Shown: positions 16,767-25,105 of the stretch, piece by piece | Layout of the letters: every line of letters starts with the position of its first letter | Numbering within the stretch: position 1 is the stretch's first letter | DNA from: an uncultured Bacilli bacterium | GTDB taxonomy: Bacteria; Bacillota_I; Bacilli_A; RF39; UBA660 | Reading direction: 5' to 3' | DNA length: 35,827 nucleotides | Assembly (NCBI GenBank): GCA_910586425.1 | Contig: CAJUHL010000016.1 | Location: forward strand, 1 to 35,827 | Made by a program: the position numbers and the translations under genes | Notes under the pieces: model-generated | What the model was told of the DNA's origin: nothing | What the model saw: the letters and a program-made list of their open reading frames with translations, nothing else | Database searches by the model: none

Positions 16767-17369
16767 ATGAAAAAAATATTGAATTATTGTTTGGTTCTCA
16801 TTATGCTAATTGGAAATACGTATTTATTAATCAGAGATTTTAGTGCTGGTGACAACACGAGAATTCCAACCTATATTGCTCTATATCCATTACTCCTTGT
16901 TCCAAATCTCTTCAAGAAATTTATCAATTTTAAAATCAGTGTAGAACTAGAAGTGGTATATTATCTTTTTTTATTCCTTGCCCAATTTTTAGGTTCAGGT
17001 GTCAATCTATATAAACATATCAGTTGGTTTGATACATTCACACATTTTTTATCTGGAATTTTAACTTGTTTTTTAGCCCTTATCTTACTATACTTATTCA
17101 AACAAAATCCAAAGAAAAACATTATATTCCATATGACCTATATTTTAGGAATTGTTTTCCTAGTAGCAGGCATATGGGAATTCTTTGAATTTGGTATGGA
17201 TCAAATTACTGGTTCTAACTTACAACATTGGATGGAAACAGGGGTAGAAGATACCATGTGTGATATGTTAGCTGCTTTCAGCGGCAGTATCATTTTCTTA
17301 ACTGTATACCTATACGAAATGTTGACAAATAAAAATGGATTCATTACAAAATTTATTGAATCATTATAG
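16767..17369 (+). CDS. YjdF/DUF2238-like membrane protein
   Basis: 200 residues with about six membrane helices. Family-type signatures are visible: FDTFTHFLSG in the middle, IWEFFEFGMDQI, and GVEDTMCDMLAAFSGSI towards the end, with conserved acidic and histidine residues inside the membrane region. These resemble DUF2238 (B. subtilis YjdF), whose function is unknown. I start it at ATG 16767, with AAAGGTGATTGA before it; an in-frame GTG at 16758 sits inside that site. It has a bidirectional terminator in common with the large surface gene. Confidence 0.75.
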   Translation: MKKILNYCLVLIMLIGNTYLLIRDFSAGDNTRIPTYIALYPLLLVPNLFKKFINFKISVELEVVYYLFLFLAQFLGSGVNLYKHISWFDTFTHFLSGILTCFLALILLYLFKQNPKKNIIFHMTYILGIVFLVAGIWEFFEFGMDQITGSNLQHWMETGVEDTMCDMLAAFSGSIIFLTVYLYEMLTNKNGFITKFIESL

Positions 17370-17454
17370 GTAAATGTCGGTAATAGTCATAAAACATCAA
17401 ATACATATTACAACACTAAAAATTGTAAAATAAACGACAAGAAATATATTACAG

Positions 17455-17478
17455 AAAAAACCGCTATAACGGTTTTTT
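17455..17478. terminator. Bidirectional Rho-independent terminator
   Basis: Perfect 9-bp stem AAAAAACCG/CGGTTTTTT (17455-17463 with 17470-17478), loop CTATAA. It lies between the convergent membrane protein gene and the large surface protein gene. Confidence 0.88.
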
Positions 17479-17484
17479 ACTATA

Positions 17485-20400
17485 CTAAAATCTTTTCATA
17501 CGTTGGATACCAAATGTACCAATACCTGCAATACCAATTGTAACCGCGGTTCCTACAATAATAATTGTTCTTTTATCATTATGGGAAGAGGATTTATCTT
17601 CCTGAATCACACCTAAACTATGATTTGGTTCACTAGGTTCTTCTGGCTTTTCTTCTTCATCTGCATTGATATCATGATCTGCATTTTGATCTTTATTATC
17701 TGGTTTTTCTGTTATTTCACTATTAGCTTTATCGTTATTAGTAGTATTGTCGTCATCATTTGTATTACCATTATCTGTGTTATCATTAGGTTTATCTAAA
17801 TTTCCAGGCTGATTATCATAAGAGTTATCTGGATTCACAGGATTATTATTACCTGGATTTTCTGGTTTATTATCATCAGGATTTTCTGGATTATCTGGGT
17901 TTACAGGTTTATTATCATCAGGATTTTCTGGTTTATTATCTTCAGAAGAATCCTCAAATGAATCTATTTTAGCAATTAATTTTCCTTCATTTCCTAATGA
18001 ATCATAAAACAGAATTTCATATTCTCCGTTTTTAGTGTATTCGTAAATTCCATTACCTTCTTTAAAGGTAATTTCTTTACTTGGATTTACCACAGTTACA
18101 ACTACTTTATCTTCTAATTTTTCATATTTTAACTCTGCTGTCGGAGCTACTTTATCTATCCAATCAACAATTGCAGTTATACTTCCTGTGTTTCCTGCTG
18201 CATCTTGAAATTCAAATGTAAATTCTCCATTTTTTGTAAATACATAATCTTTTTTTCCATCATTATTTGTTACGATTACATTTTCTTTATCAAATGATAT
18301 ACTTACTGTTACATCTTTATTTGTTAAAGATTTTATATCATATTCAATTGTTGCTGTTGGAGCATTTGTATCAATCCAATCTACTTTAGCAGTTGCACTC
18401 CCTTTATTTCCAGCCATATCTACAAATTCAAATGTGAACTCGCCATTTGAAAGGAATTCATAAGTAAATGGATTTACATTTGTAACATAATTACCATCAG
18501 CATCCCAAACATCACCATTTTGATCTGCTTTTAAACCAGGAATCATAATTCCATCAATATTATAAATATTTCCTTCATCATCAACAGTAAAAATTCCATT
18601 ATTTGTTACAGTAACCTTTTCACTTGGTTTCAATGTAACAATTACAGAATGATTAGTTGCTGAATTAGGGGTAAATTCAAACGTAGCTGTAGGTGCTTCC
18701 TTATCAATCCAATCTACTTTAGCTACTGATGAACCTTCTAAACCAGTTTCTTTATCAACAAATTTAAATGTAAATTCACCATTTTCCGTAAAAGTATGAG
18801 TGTTTCCACCCTCACTTAATATTTCATAATTAGCTGAACTTATATTTAGAAGTCTTGCTACTACTTCTTTATTTGTAGGTTCAGTAGTACTATATCCTAC
18901 TCCAGCTGTTGGTCTTGGATTTTTTGTTATGTCTTGGAAAATATTAAATGCCCTAGCTGCAAACCAATTTCCATTTGTTCTATCAGCCACTACTTTAATA
19001 TATTGTACTTCTTTTGGATTATCTACTTCAAATTTTTGAGTAAGTTGTATAGCTTGTTCATTAGTATTTGCTTGTGAAGCATAAGTTATACCCGTTCTTT
19101 GAGATAATATTTCCCAATTTTCACCATCCATACTTCCCCAAATAGTTCCATCATTGATTCTACCATTTCCACCAGCTGCAGGAACAAATTCTACTGCTGA
19201 AACAAATCTTGGTTTATCTAATTTGATTGTTATAAATCTTTCAGTATCGCTTCCATTCCATGCACTATGATATCTAGTATTATAGTTTCCGTCAATTGCA
19301 TAAATAGCTGCTCCACCATTACTTGTCGCTTCTGTAGATACTGCTTCTATAGTTAAATGGGATACAGGAACATACTTTCTTGTATCAGGTTGATTATCTA
19401 GCGTAAAGGTATATGTTACCGAATCGGTTGCTAATTGAGTTCCAGTAGCTCCTCGTCTAACATATAATGTTTTATTTCCAGTATTATCTGGAGAAGATGT
19501 TCTATAAGATGTCCAGGGATCACTTTCACTATTACGCCATTCATAAACTAAATCTATACCTACAACTCTATTTTCTAAATCATTAGCAAATAAATTATTA
19601 CTTAAAGAACCTTGAGTAATATCTATAGTAAATCTATAATCTGTTAGCCCCATAAATTTAAAGATTATATCATTATCAGCTGTAATTTTAGCGATTTCTT
19701 CTTTTGTTAATTCAAGTGAATCATCATTTACAAACTCTGTAAAAGTGGCTCCACCATCTAGACTATAAGCCCAAGCAAGTTGATACATTGGATTCTTAAG
19801 AATTTTACCAGCATTTTCACCATCAAATGAGAATGTCATAGGATCTGGTTGAGCTTTATTTAATAGTTGTCTCGCATGAGTTCTAACAGCATCTACTTGA
19901 ATCGTTTCATTTGCTGTTGCTTTTGTTGCTTTTTCTAATGCATCTTTTTCAAGTCTATCAATATGTAATTTTTCACTACCTTCTAAATAAGGTCTTATAA
20001 CTTTAAGTAAGTCAAACATTGCAACTGGATAATAAGTATATGCTTCAATTATTTTATTTGCTAAAGCATACCAATCACTTGAAGTTATTGTTCCACCTTC
20101 ATTTTGAACACTCATAGTTTTATAAAGATTTATTATATAATCATAAGTATCTAAATTTATATTATTTACTTCTAAAGATTTAAAATAAGTTTCTAATTTC
20201 TCATTATTATCTGTATAAGAATTAGCTATTAAATTTAAATATAATGATTTTTTATAATCTTCATATCTATTTAAGTTAGCTTGTCCTAAATATAAATATC
20301 CTGTACTTGAAGCAACCTTAGAACCACTAATGTGTTTATCTGTAAAATATTTATTATTCCAGTTAAATAAATAACGGAAAGGATTTCCTCCACCCCAAGT

Positions 20401-22023
20401 ACTTCCAGCACCACTCCAGTTACCATATCTTGGTGACCAATAACCATTACCATTAGCATCTTCATAATAATTAATATATAATTCATGACCTACTTGGTAA
20501 GCTCCCGTTGCAGGAACACCATTAACACGATACATACTTTGCCCAACACGAGAAGCATTCCAACAAATACCACCATTAGCAAATACCATCCAATATCTTG
20601 GAACTTTAGTACCATTTGTTAAACCATATGGAACACCATATTTACTTAAATAAAATTGGTTATCATATTTTTCTCTATTTTCTTCTGTATAATATTTATC
20701 TAACGTATATGTTGGAGATACATAACCTATCATATAGAAACTCACACTTTGTTTTTCATATGTAAAACCATTAAGCCAAACAAGATCGCCATTACTTGTT
20801 CCATCTTGCATAACCATACGCATTAATTCCACATGATAATCTTTAAACCAATTATTATCAATAAATTCACCTTGTAAGTCATTATTTTTAACTATTTTTA
20901 ATTTATTGTTAATAAATAAATCTTTCATTATTTCAAAACGTTCTAAATAATCATATGTAGGAGTTGGAAAACCAAATGAAAGTGGTGATATAATTCTATC
21001 AGTAGAGTATCCAGCTGCTAAACCTATCATCATTTTTTCATAAACATAACCATTTTCTGTATTTAATTCGCTTTGGTATTTATGATAAATATCAGAAATG
21101 ACAGTTAAGAATTTTGTAGTATTTGAAATCTCGCCAACTTCAATAACTTCCTCTATTATTCTATTATTACTTAAAATCCAGTCTAATGTTTCAGAAATTT
21201 TAGTATTTACATCTGTAGTATATTGGATATTCCAATAACCTAATTTTCTTACTAATTCTCTTTCAAGAATAAGTCTATAATTATTATTATAATTGTATTC
21301 AGAATCATTAGCACTTAAAATATTGTCATAATAATCAATTTTTTTTATCTTAGTATAATTTCCTGTATCATCTGCAGTAAAATCTTTTGTTACTAAACGA
21401 GCATCAGCAATGGTACCATGATCTGCAGCATTTGAACCATTTGGATCAACATAAATACAAAGATATTTATATCCTGTAACATCTAAATCAACGTCAAGAG
21501 CTTCACTTATACCTGTAACAATATCAGTTTTATCTATTAGTCTATCCCAAGTTTTTCCATCTTTAGAACCAGTAATTCTAAACCAAATACTACCATTTGT
21601 TCCTCTTGCAGCATCAACACCAAGTTTAGCAACAAATCTTGGAAATTGAGTTGAGTATTCAGATATATCAAAAGTTACTTGTCCTTTTGCATGAATACCA
21701 AGACCTTTTGCAAATAATCTTTTTTCACCATTAATTATAAGGCTTAAAATTCCTCCATCTTGGTTTTTATCTTTTTGGATTTCATGACCACTCCAGCCAT
21801 TATAAGACCAATTATTTTCTGTAATATAATTTAAATCAGATAAATATAAATAATCTTTTAGAACATCTTTTGTTAACTCCATATTTGCTGCTAATTGAAT
21901 TGTTTCTACTTTGCTTATTTCTTCTTGATAAGTATTTCTCGGATATAATATGCTAGCAACTACAGTTAAACTTGTTAGCCCTATTAATAAATAACTATAT
22001 TTTTTCTTTTTATTATTATTCAT
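17485..22023 (-). CDS. Large secreted protein: NPCBM, transglutaminase-like, F5/8C, Ig repeats
   Basis: 1512 residues. Order: signal peptide (about 9-27); NPCBM carbohydrate-binding domain (58-214); helical region (225-470); a papain-like core resembling transglutaminase domains around GGICWNASRVGQSM and GHELYINYY, with Cys487 and His513; a helical stretch with Ig-like strands (560-880); F5/8 type C (discoidin) domain (886-1030); four Ig-like repeats (1036-1355) sharing NGEFTFEFVD and VDWIDKEAPTA motifs; a Pro/Asn/Asp linker (1356-1480); and a C-terminal helix (1486-1506) with basic tail. There is no LPXTG, so anchoring is by the membrane helix. The middle could be a peptidase or amide-forming enzyme acting on host glycoprotein or cell wall; I cannot decide which. 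AGGAGAAGTATT precedes the start. Confidence 0.85.
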   Translation of the reverse strand: MNNNKKKKYSYLLIGLTSLTVVASILYPRNTYQEEISKVETIQLAANMELTKDVLKDYLYLSDLNYITENNWSYNGWSGHEIQKDKNQDGGILSLIINGEKRLFAKGLGIHAKGQVTFDISEYSTQFPRFVAKLGVDAARGTNGSIWFRITGSKDGKTWDRLIDKTDIVTGISEALDVDLDVTGYKYLCIYVDPNGSNAADHGTIADARLVTKDFTADDTGNYTKIKKIDYYDNILSANDSEYNYNNNYRLILERELVRKLGYWNIQYTTDVNTKISETLDWILSNNRIIEEVIEVGEISNTTKFLTVISDIYHKYQSELNTENGYVYEKMMIGLAAGYSTDRIISPLSFGFPTPTYDYLERFEIMKDLFINNKLKIVKNNDLQGEFIDNNWFKDYHVELMRMVMQDGTSNGDLVWLNGFTYEKQSVSFYMIGYVSPTYTLDKYYTEENREKYDNQFYLSKYGVPYGLTNGTKVPRYWMVFANGGICWNASRVGQSMYRVNGVPATGAYQVGHELYINYYEDANGNGYWSPRYGNWSGAGSTWGGGNPFRYLFNWNNKYFTDKHISGSKVASSTGYLYLGQANLNRYEDYKKSLYLNLIANSYTDNNEKLETYFKSLEVNNINLDTYDYIINLYKTMSVQNEGGTITSSDWYALANKIIEAYTYYPVAMFDLLKVIRPYLEGSEKLHIDRLEKDALEKATKATANETIQVDAVRTHARQLLNKAQPDPMTFSFDGENAGKILKNPMYQLAWAYSLDGGATFTEFVNDDSLELTKEEIAKITADNDIIFKFMGLTDYRFTIDITQGSLSNNLFANDLENRVVGIDLVYEWRNSESDPWTSYRTSSPDNTGNKTLYVRRGATGTQLATDSVTYTFTLDNQPDTRKYVPVSHLTIEAVSTEATSNGGAAIYAIDGNYNTRYHSAWNGSDTERFITIKLDKPRFVSAVEFVPAAGGNGRINDGTIWGSMDGENWEILSQRTGITYASQANTNEQAIQLTQKFEVDNPKEVQYIKVVADRTNGNWFAARAFNIFQDITKNPRPTAGVGYSTTEPTNKEVVARLLNISSANYEILSEGGNTHTFTENGEFTFKFVDKETGLEGSSVAKVDWIDKEAPTATFEFTPNSATNHSVIVTLKPSEKVTVTNNGIFTVDDEGNIYNIDGIMIPGLKADQNGDVWDADGNYVTNVNPFTYEFLSNGEFTFEFVDMAGNKGSATAKVDWIDTNAPTATIEYDIKSLTNKDVTVSISFDKENVIVTNNDGKKDYVFTKNGEFTFEFQDAAGNTGSITAIVDWIDKVAPTAELKYEKLEDKVVVTVVNPSKEITFKEGNGIYEYTKNGEYEILFYDSLGNEGKLIAKIDSFEDSSEDNKPENPDDNKPVNPDNPENPDDNKPENPGNNNPVNPDNSYDNQPGNLDKPNDNTDNGNTNDDDNTTNNDKANSEITEKPDNKDQNADHDINADEEEKPEEPSEPNHSLGVIQEDKSSSHNDKRTIIIVGTAVTIGIAGIGTFGIQRMKRF

Positions 22024-22331
22024 AATACTTCTCCTTTTTATTGGCGTTTATTATAATACAAACTTTTTTATTTATCAACTACTAAAAATATTTTAACAAA
22101 TATCGTATTGAATTGTAAATTCTTTTACAATTTTTTTACAAATATTTACATCGTATAAAAATTGTAATTCATTTTTTTATACAATTTACTTAAATTTAAA
22201 AAATTTCCAAAAAGATGAAAAAATAATCTATTAAAAATTTTTAGAAAAAAATACAAAGCAATAGTAACACTGCTTATATTAACTATCTCTTAATAAGTAT
22301 ATTCCATTTGTGATGTAATATTTATTATTTT
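22024..22331. other. AT-rich intergenic region upstream of the large surface gene
   Basis: About 300 bp of very AT-rich DNA with many TTTACAA/TTGTAAA words and no coding capacity I can support. It holds the leader of the 17485-22023 gene and the 3' flank of the Rep-like gene. No strong terminator for the latter is visible. Confidence 0.5.
22111..22132. promoter_or_regulatory. Palindrome, possible operator
   Basis: Perfect inverted repeat AATTGTAAA-TTCT-TTTACAATT, about 90 bp before the large surface protein gene. It is dyad-symmetric and about one helical turn per half site, as in many repressor operators. It could also be a chance feature of AT-rich DNA. Confidence 0.4.
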
Positions 22332-23249
22332 TTATAGAATAGTAATAGTATATAGTAGTTTATTAGAATTAAATTTTAGATGATTATCAAGCATTTCATT
22401 ATATCGCTTTTCTTCTTTCGATTTTTCAGCACGAGAAAAAGAACCGTAGTGAAATAAAGTATTAAGCCTTAAACGCTCTTCAAAAAGTTTTTTAAAACTC
22501 ATATAAGTATCTTTTCCCTCTAAACGATTAGAGAAGTTAGCATACTCTATAAAATCAATACCTGTTTTACATTTTCTTTCAAACTCTTGCTGTTCTTTTT
22601 TAGATGGGACAGAATAATCAACATCAATAAAGAATAAGTTTTCGGATTGTTGAAACATATATTCTGCATATCCAGTATCACAATCTTTGACATAAACTTT
22701 CTTTTCTTCTTTATTTTTTTCTTGTTTCTCTCGATTTTCATCTGCAACTCCAAACATTTTCTTTCTCTCATTTTCTTGTTGCTTCTTTTTTATAATTTCA
22801 TCTAATTCTTCTGGAGTAATAGTACTTGGATAAAACTTAGGTATGTTTTTCCAATTTTTATTAATGTATTTTTTAATCTTTAATCTAACAGTTTCTCCAG
22901 GATAAGATAATATTAGAACATGTAAATGCCATCCAACATAAACATTTCCTAATTCTCCACTTTCTCCTAAATTCCCATAATTTAATGCTTTAATTTTTTC
23001 ATCATCTGTTATAACTTCACGAATAATCTTAGGTTTTCCCACGTTTCCTGTTCTCTCGTAATAATAATCAACAACTGCTTTTCCTATTATATTACTAACA
23101 CTAATAACACCACTACACTTATATTTTCCCTTTTTACATATAAAATCGATAGCTTTTACTAATCTCTTAGCATACTTACAAGCTTCCTCTTGATTGTAAA
23201 ACTTATGGTTAATATCGATTTTACTCATCTTTGCTACTCTTTTTGACAC
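22332..23249 (-). CDS. Putative HUH-type replication initiation protein
   Basis: 305 residues. A central GWHLHVLIL (His108-Leu-His110) has the shape of the HUH metal-binding motif of rolling-circle Rep proteins and relaxases, and a downstream segment CDTGYAEYMFQQSENL (Tyr194/Tyr197) could give the catalytic tyrosine. A charged, Lys/Glu-rich stretch (150-185) lies between. If right, it would nick and initiate replication of a plasmid or integrated element. I start it at GTG 23249, AAGGAG lying 8 nt upstream; a shifted ATG overlaps it. There is no integrase or mobilisation gene nearby. The family call is by motif only, and another HUH or unrelated function is possible. Confidence 0.5.
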   Translation of the reverse strand: MSKRVAKMSKIDINHKFYNQEEACKYAKRLVKAIDFICKKGKYKCSGVISVSNIIGKAVVDYYYERTGNVGKPKIIREVITDDEKIKALNYGNLGESGELGNVYVGWHLHVLILSYPGETVRLKIKKYINKNWKNIPKFYPSTITPEELDEIIKKKQQENERKKMFGVADENREKQEKNKEEKKVYVKDCDTGYAEYMFQQSENLFFIDVDYSVPSKKEQQEFERKCKTGIDFIEYANFSNRLEGKDTYMSFKKLFEERLRLNTLFHYGSFSRAEKSKEEKRYNEMLDNHLKFNSNKLLYTITIL

Positions 23250-23433
23250 ATAAACCACTCCTTACTATGTATAAACAAATACATTAGATTTTTCGAGTAA
23301 AAAAATCTCTACTATATAAGTACGGATTTCTCAACCGTTTTGAGTGATTTTTGCTAAATTTTTTAAAAATTTTTTAAATTTCTTATCTAAAGCATTAAAA
23401 AAAAGATGTTATTCACACCTTTAATTACACTTG

Positions 23434-23970
23434 CTATTCATTAGTTTCATAATAATATGAAGTTTCTATTCCTTTAAAAAAGCTCTCCAAACTCATATCC
23501 TCTGTTAAATTATTTTCAATTAAAGTTTTAATTTCTAATGTATTAATAGGACTTCTCTCCATAGCTTGTAGATACAATTTCTTATCTATATTTTCCCAAT
23601 TCACAATTCTATTTAAATTCTTCTTTAATATTAAATCTAACCATATTCTAGTACTTCTACCATTTCCTTCTAAAAAGGGATGAGCAATATTCATTTCAAC
23701 ATACTTATCAATTATTTCCTCTAAAGTATTCTCACTCATAGTTTCAATTTTACTTAGCATTTCTTCTAAATATAAAGAATTCCCAAATCTAAAATTACCT
23801 TTAGAAATATTTTCTTTTCTAACTATACCTGCAAAATCATATAAACCATCAAATAAATATTTATGAATTTGTTGTAATCCTTTTGTAGTACCGATTTCAA
23901 CATCATTAATAGCACCACTTGAAAATAATTCTTTTGCATTCTCTAAGCTCTTCTTATCTATATCATTCAT
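23434..23970 (-). CDS. Fic family protein adenylyltransferase
   Basis: 178 residues. The Fic core motif is HPFLEGNGR (His97-Arg105), which transfers AMP from ATP to hydroxyl groups of target proteins. The family helix [14 protein letters not shown] precedes it. The C-terminus ends in SYYYETNE, aligning with the self-inhibitory SYYYEG motif of class III Fic proteins such as that of Neisseria; Ser171 and Glu175 are kept but the following Gly is Thr. So the protein is probably auto-inhibited. I prefer ATG 23970 because AGGAG lies 9 nt upstream, but ATG 23976 is possible. No partner antitoxin of VbhA type is seen. The target is unknown. Confidence 0.9.
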   Translation of the reverse strand: MNDIDKKSLENAKELFSSGAINDVEIGTTKGLQQIHKYLFDGLYDFAGIVRKENISKGNFRFGNSLYLEEMLSKIETMSENTLEEIIDKYVEMNIAHPFLEGNGRSTRIWLDLILKKNLNRIVNWENIDKKLYLQAMERSPINTLEIKTLIENNLTEDMSLESFFKGIETSYYYETNE

Positions 23971-24060
23971 ACACATTAACTCCTATTAAAATTGCTTTTA
24001 TATGCTTATATTTTACCATAAAATAGCTATTCTTACAATAAAAGCAAAAGGATTAATAAA

Positions 24061-24354
24061 CTATGCTAGCTCTTTCTTAATACTTTTAAGTAGAGTATCA
24101 AATTGCTTTATCGTGATAGGCATTGTTCTATTATATAAAAATAAGTTTTTCCTATCAAAGTATATCAATATAAGTTTCTTTCCTTTAATCGTTACATCTA
24201 CTTTATGAGGCTCTATAAAGCTAATATTAGTACCACCTATATAAAGTATTCTACCTTGCCTAAACTCACACGTAGCATTATTAAAACTACACGTAGTTCT
24301 TATCCTTTTTTCTAATTCTTCTGATTTTATAAATTTTTCACTAAAAATCTCCAT
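24061..24354 (-). CDS. Orphan small protein upstream of fic
   Basis: 97 residues, not recognised. It has no signal peptide or membrane helix. The N-terminal half has three Cys (CSFNNATC), and the C-terminal part shows beta strands (KVDVTIKGKKLILIYF) and a final helix (TIKQFDTLLKSIKKEL). It reads like a small cytosolic protein of a phage or plasmid. The fic gene lies about 90 bp downstream on the same strand, so they may be co-transcribed, but it lacks the S/TxxxE(G/N) motif of known Fic antitoxins. It sits between fic and tRNA-Trp. Confidence 0.55.
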   Translation of the reverse strand: MEIFSEKFIKSEELEKRIRTTCSFNNATCEFRQGRILYIGGTNISFIEPHKVDVTIKGKKLILIYFDRKNLFLYNRTMPITIKQFDTLLKSIKKELA

Positions 24355-24384
24355 TTTTTACACCTTTTTTAGTAAAAACAAAAA

Positions 24385-24411
24385 CCGTGGATTTTCCTTT
24401 TATTTCCACGG
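24385..24411 (-). terminator. Rho-independent terminator behind tRNA-Trp
   Basis: Stem CCGTGGA/TCCACGG (24385-24391 with 24405-24411), 13-nt loop; on the minus strand it is followed by TTTTTG and TTTTT. It lies about 45 bp downstream of the intact tRNA-Trp gene and probably ends its transcript. Confidence 0.8.
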
Positions 24412-24455
24412 CTTTTCATGTATTTTAACTCCACTTTTTGGAGTGTATTTGCACT

Positions 24456-24529
24456 TGGCAGGGGTGGAGAGAATCGAACTCCCGAGACTGGTTTTGGAGA
24501 CCAGGATTTTGCCGCTAAATTACACCCCT
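24456..24529 (-). tRNA. tRNA-Trp (CCA)
   Basis: A 74-nt cloverleaf with encoded CCA. Acceptor AGGGGTG pairs with CACCCCT; D arm ATTT/AAAT with a short 7-nt loop AGCGGCA; anticodon stem CTGGT/ACCAG with loop CTCCAAA, giving anticodon CCA (reads UGG); T stem GGGAG/CTCTC with loop TTCGATT. The D stem is all A-T and the D loop short, which is unusual but pairs fully. Three decayed copies lie upstream within 650 bp. Confidence 0.93.
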
Positions 24530-24572
24530 AAATTTGATCTTGAAACATTTTGTTTTATCTCATTTGATTTTG

Positions 24573-24627
24573 TTTCAAATTTTTTTCACCACTTCAAATT
24601 GGCAGGCAAAACTCCAATTTTATATAA
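24573..24627. repeat. tRNA-Trp flank repeat, copy 1
   Basis: A 55-bp segment 44 bp upstream of the intact tRNA gene. It is about 93% identical by eye to 25024-25077 and contains the hairpin AAATTGG/CCAATTT. The part TTGGCAGG...AACTCC resembles a shortened tRNA-Trp 3' end. Confidence 0.8.
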
Positions 24628-24681
24628 ATAAAATTAATAATTACCTTTATTTACAAGCCATTTTTGATGGTACAACAATGG

Positions 24682-24720
24682 TTTTGGAGACCGACGTTCT
24701 ACCAACTGAACTATACCCCT
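24682..24720 (-). pseudogene. tRNA-Trp 5' half, truncated copy A
   Basis: The minus strand reads a standard tRNA-Trp 5' half: acceptor AGGGGTA, D arm GTTC-AGTTGGTA-GAAC, anticodon stem TCGGT and loop CTCCAAA. Homology stops just past the anticodon loop and the 3' half is missing. The 39 nt are identical to copy B. It differs from the intact gene in the D arm and stem, so it derives from another Trp tRNA. Confidence 0.85.
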
Positions 24721-24972
24721 AAATTGGCTTTTACAAGCAAATCTATTTTATCAAATTTTAACTAAATTTATCAATATGTACCAAAGCAAAAATCAATAAA
24801 AATTAGTTAAAATTAGACATCATTAATTAAAAATAATTATATCAATGTTTCAACATTTGGTACACGATTTCGTACATGCAACCAAATATTCATAATTTTT
24901 CTATCATTGAAAGTCCTTTTTATAAGGAATTGTAGGCTTTTTCATTTTTAGAATGCAAACCCTAGTAAACAC

Positions 24973-25011
24973 TTTTGGAGACCGACGTTCTACCAACTGA
25001 ACTATACCCCT
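24973..25011 (-). pseudogene. tRNA-Trp 5' half, truncated copy B
   Basis: The same 39 nt as copy A, cut at the same place after the anticodon loop, with different sequence beyond. Its upstream flank (25012-25077) matches that of the intact tRNA gene, so tRNA plus flank was duplicated as a unit. Confidence 0.85.
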
Positions 25012-25023
25012 AAATTTGATTTT

Positions 25024-25077
25024 TTTCAAATTTTTTCACCACTTCAAATTGGTAGGTGAAACTCCAATTTTATATAA
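25024..25077. repeat. tRNA-Trp flank repeat, copy 2
   Basis: A 54-bp copy of 24573-24627, just upstream of truncated copy B. Differences: one T fewer in a T run and three substitutions in the hairpin loop (GGTAGGTGAA against GGCAGGCAAA). Confidence 0.8.
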
Positions 25078-25105
25078 GTAATTGCTACCCATATCTTATT
25101 CTGTA

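Noticed and set aside
24429..24444. ACTCCA/TGGAGT hairpin as a second terminator behind tRNA-Trp
   Set aside because: The 6-bp stem has no T run on the minus strand, and a better terminator lies at 24385-24411.
24443..24722. Two short plus-strand open frames
   Set aside because: They cross the intact tRNA-Trp gene and its decayed copies; a protein made from the complement of tRNA sequence is not credible.
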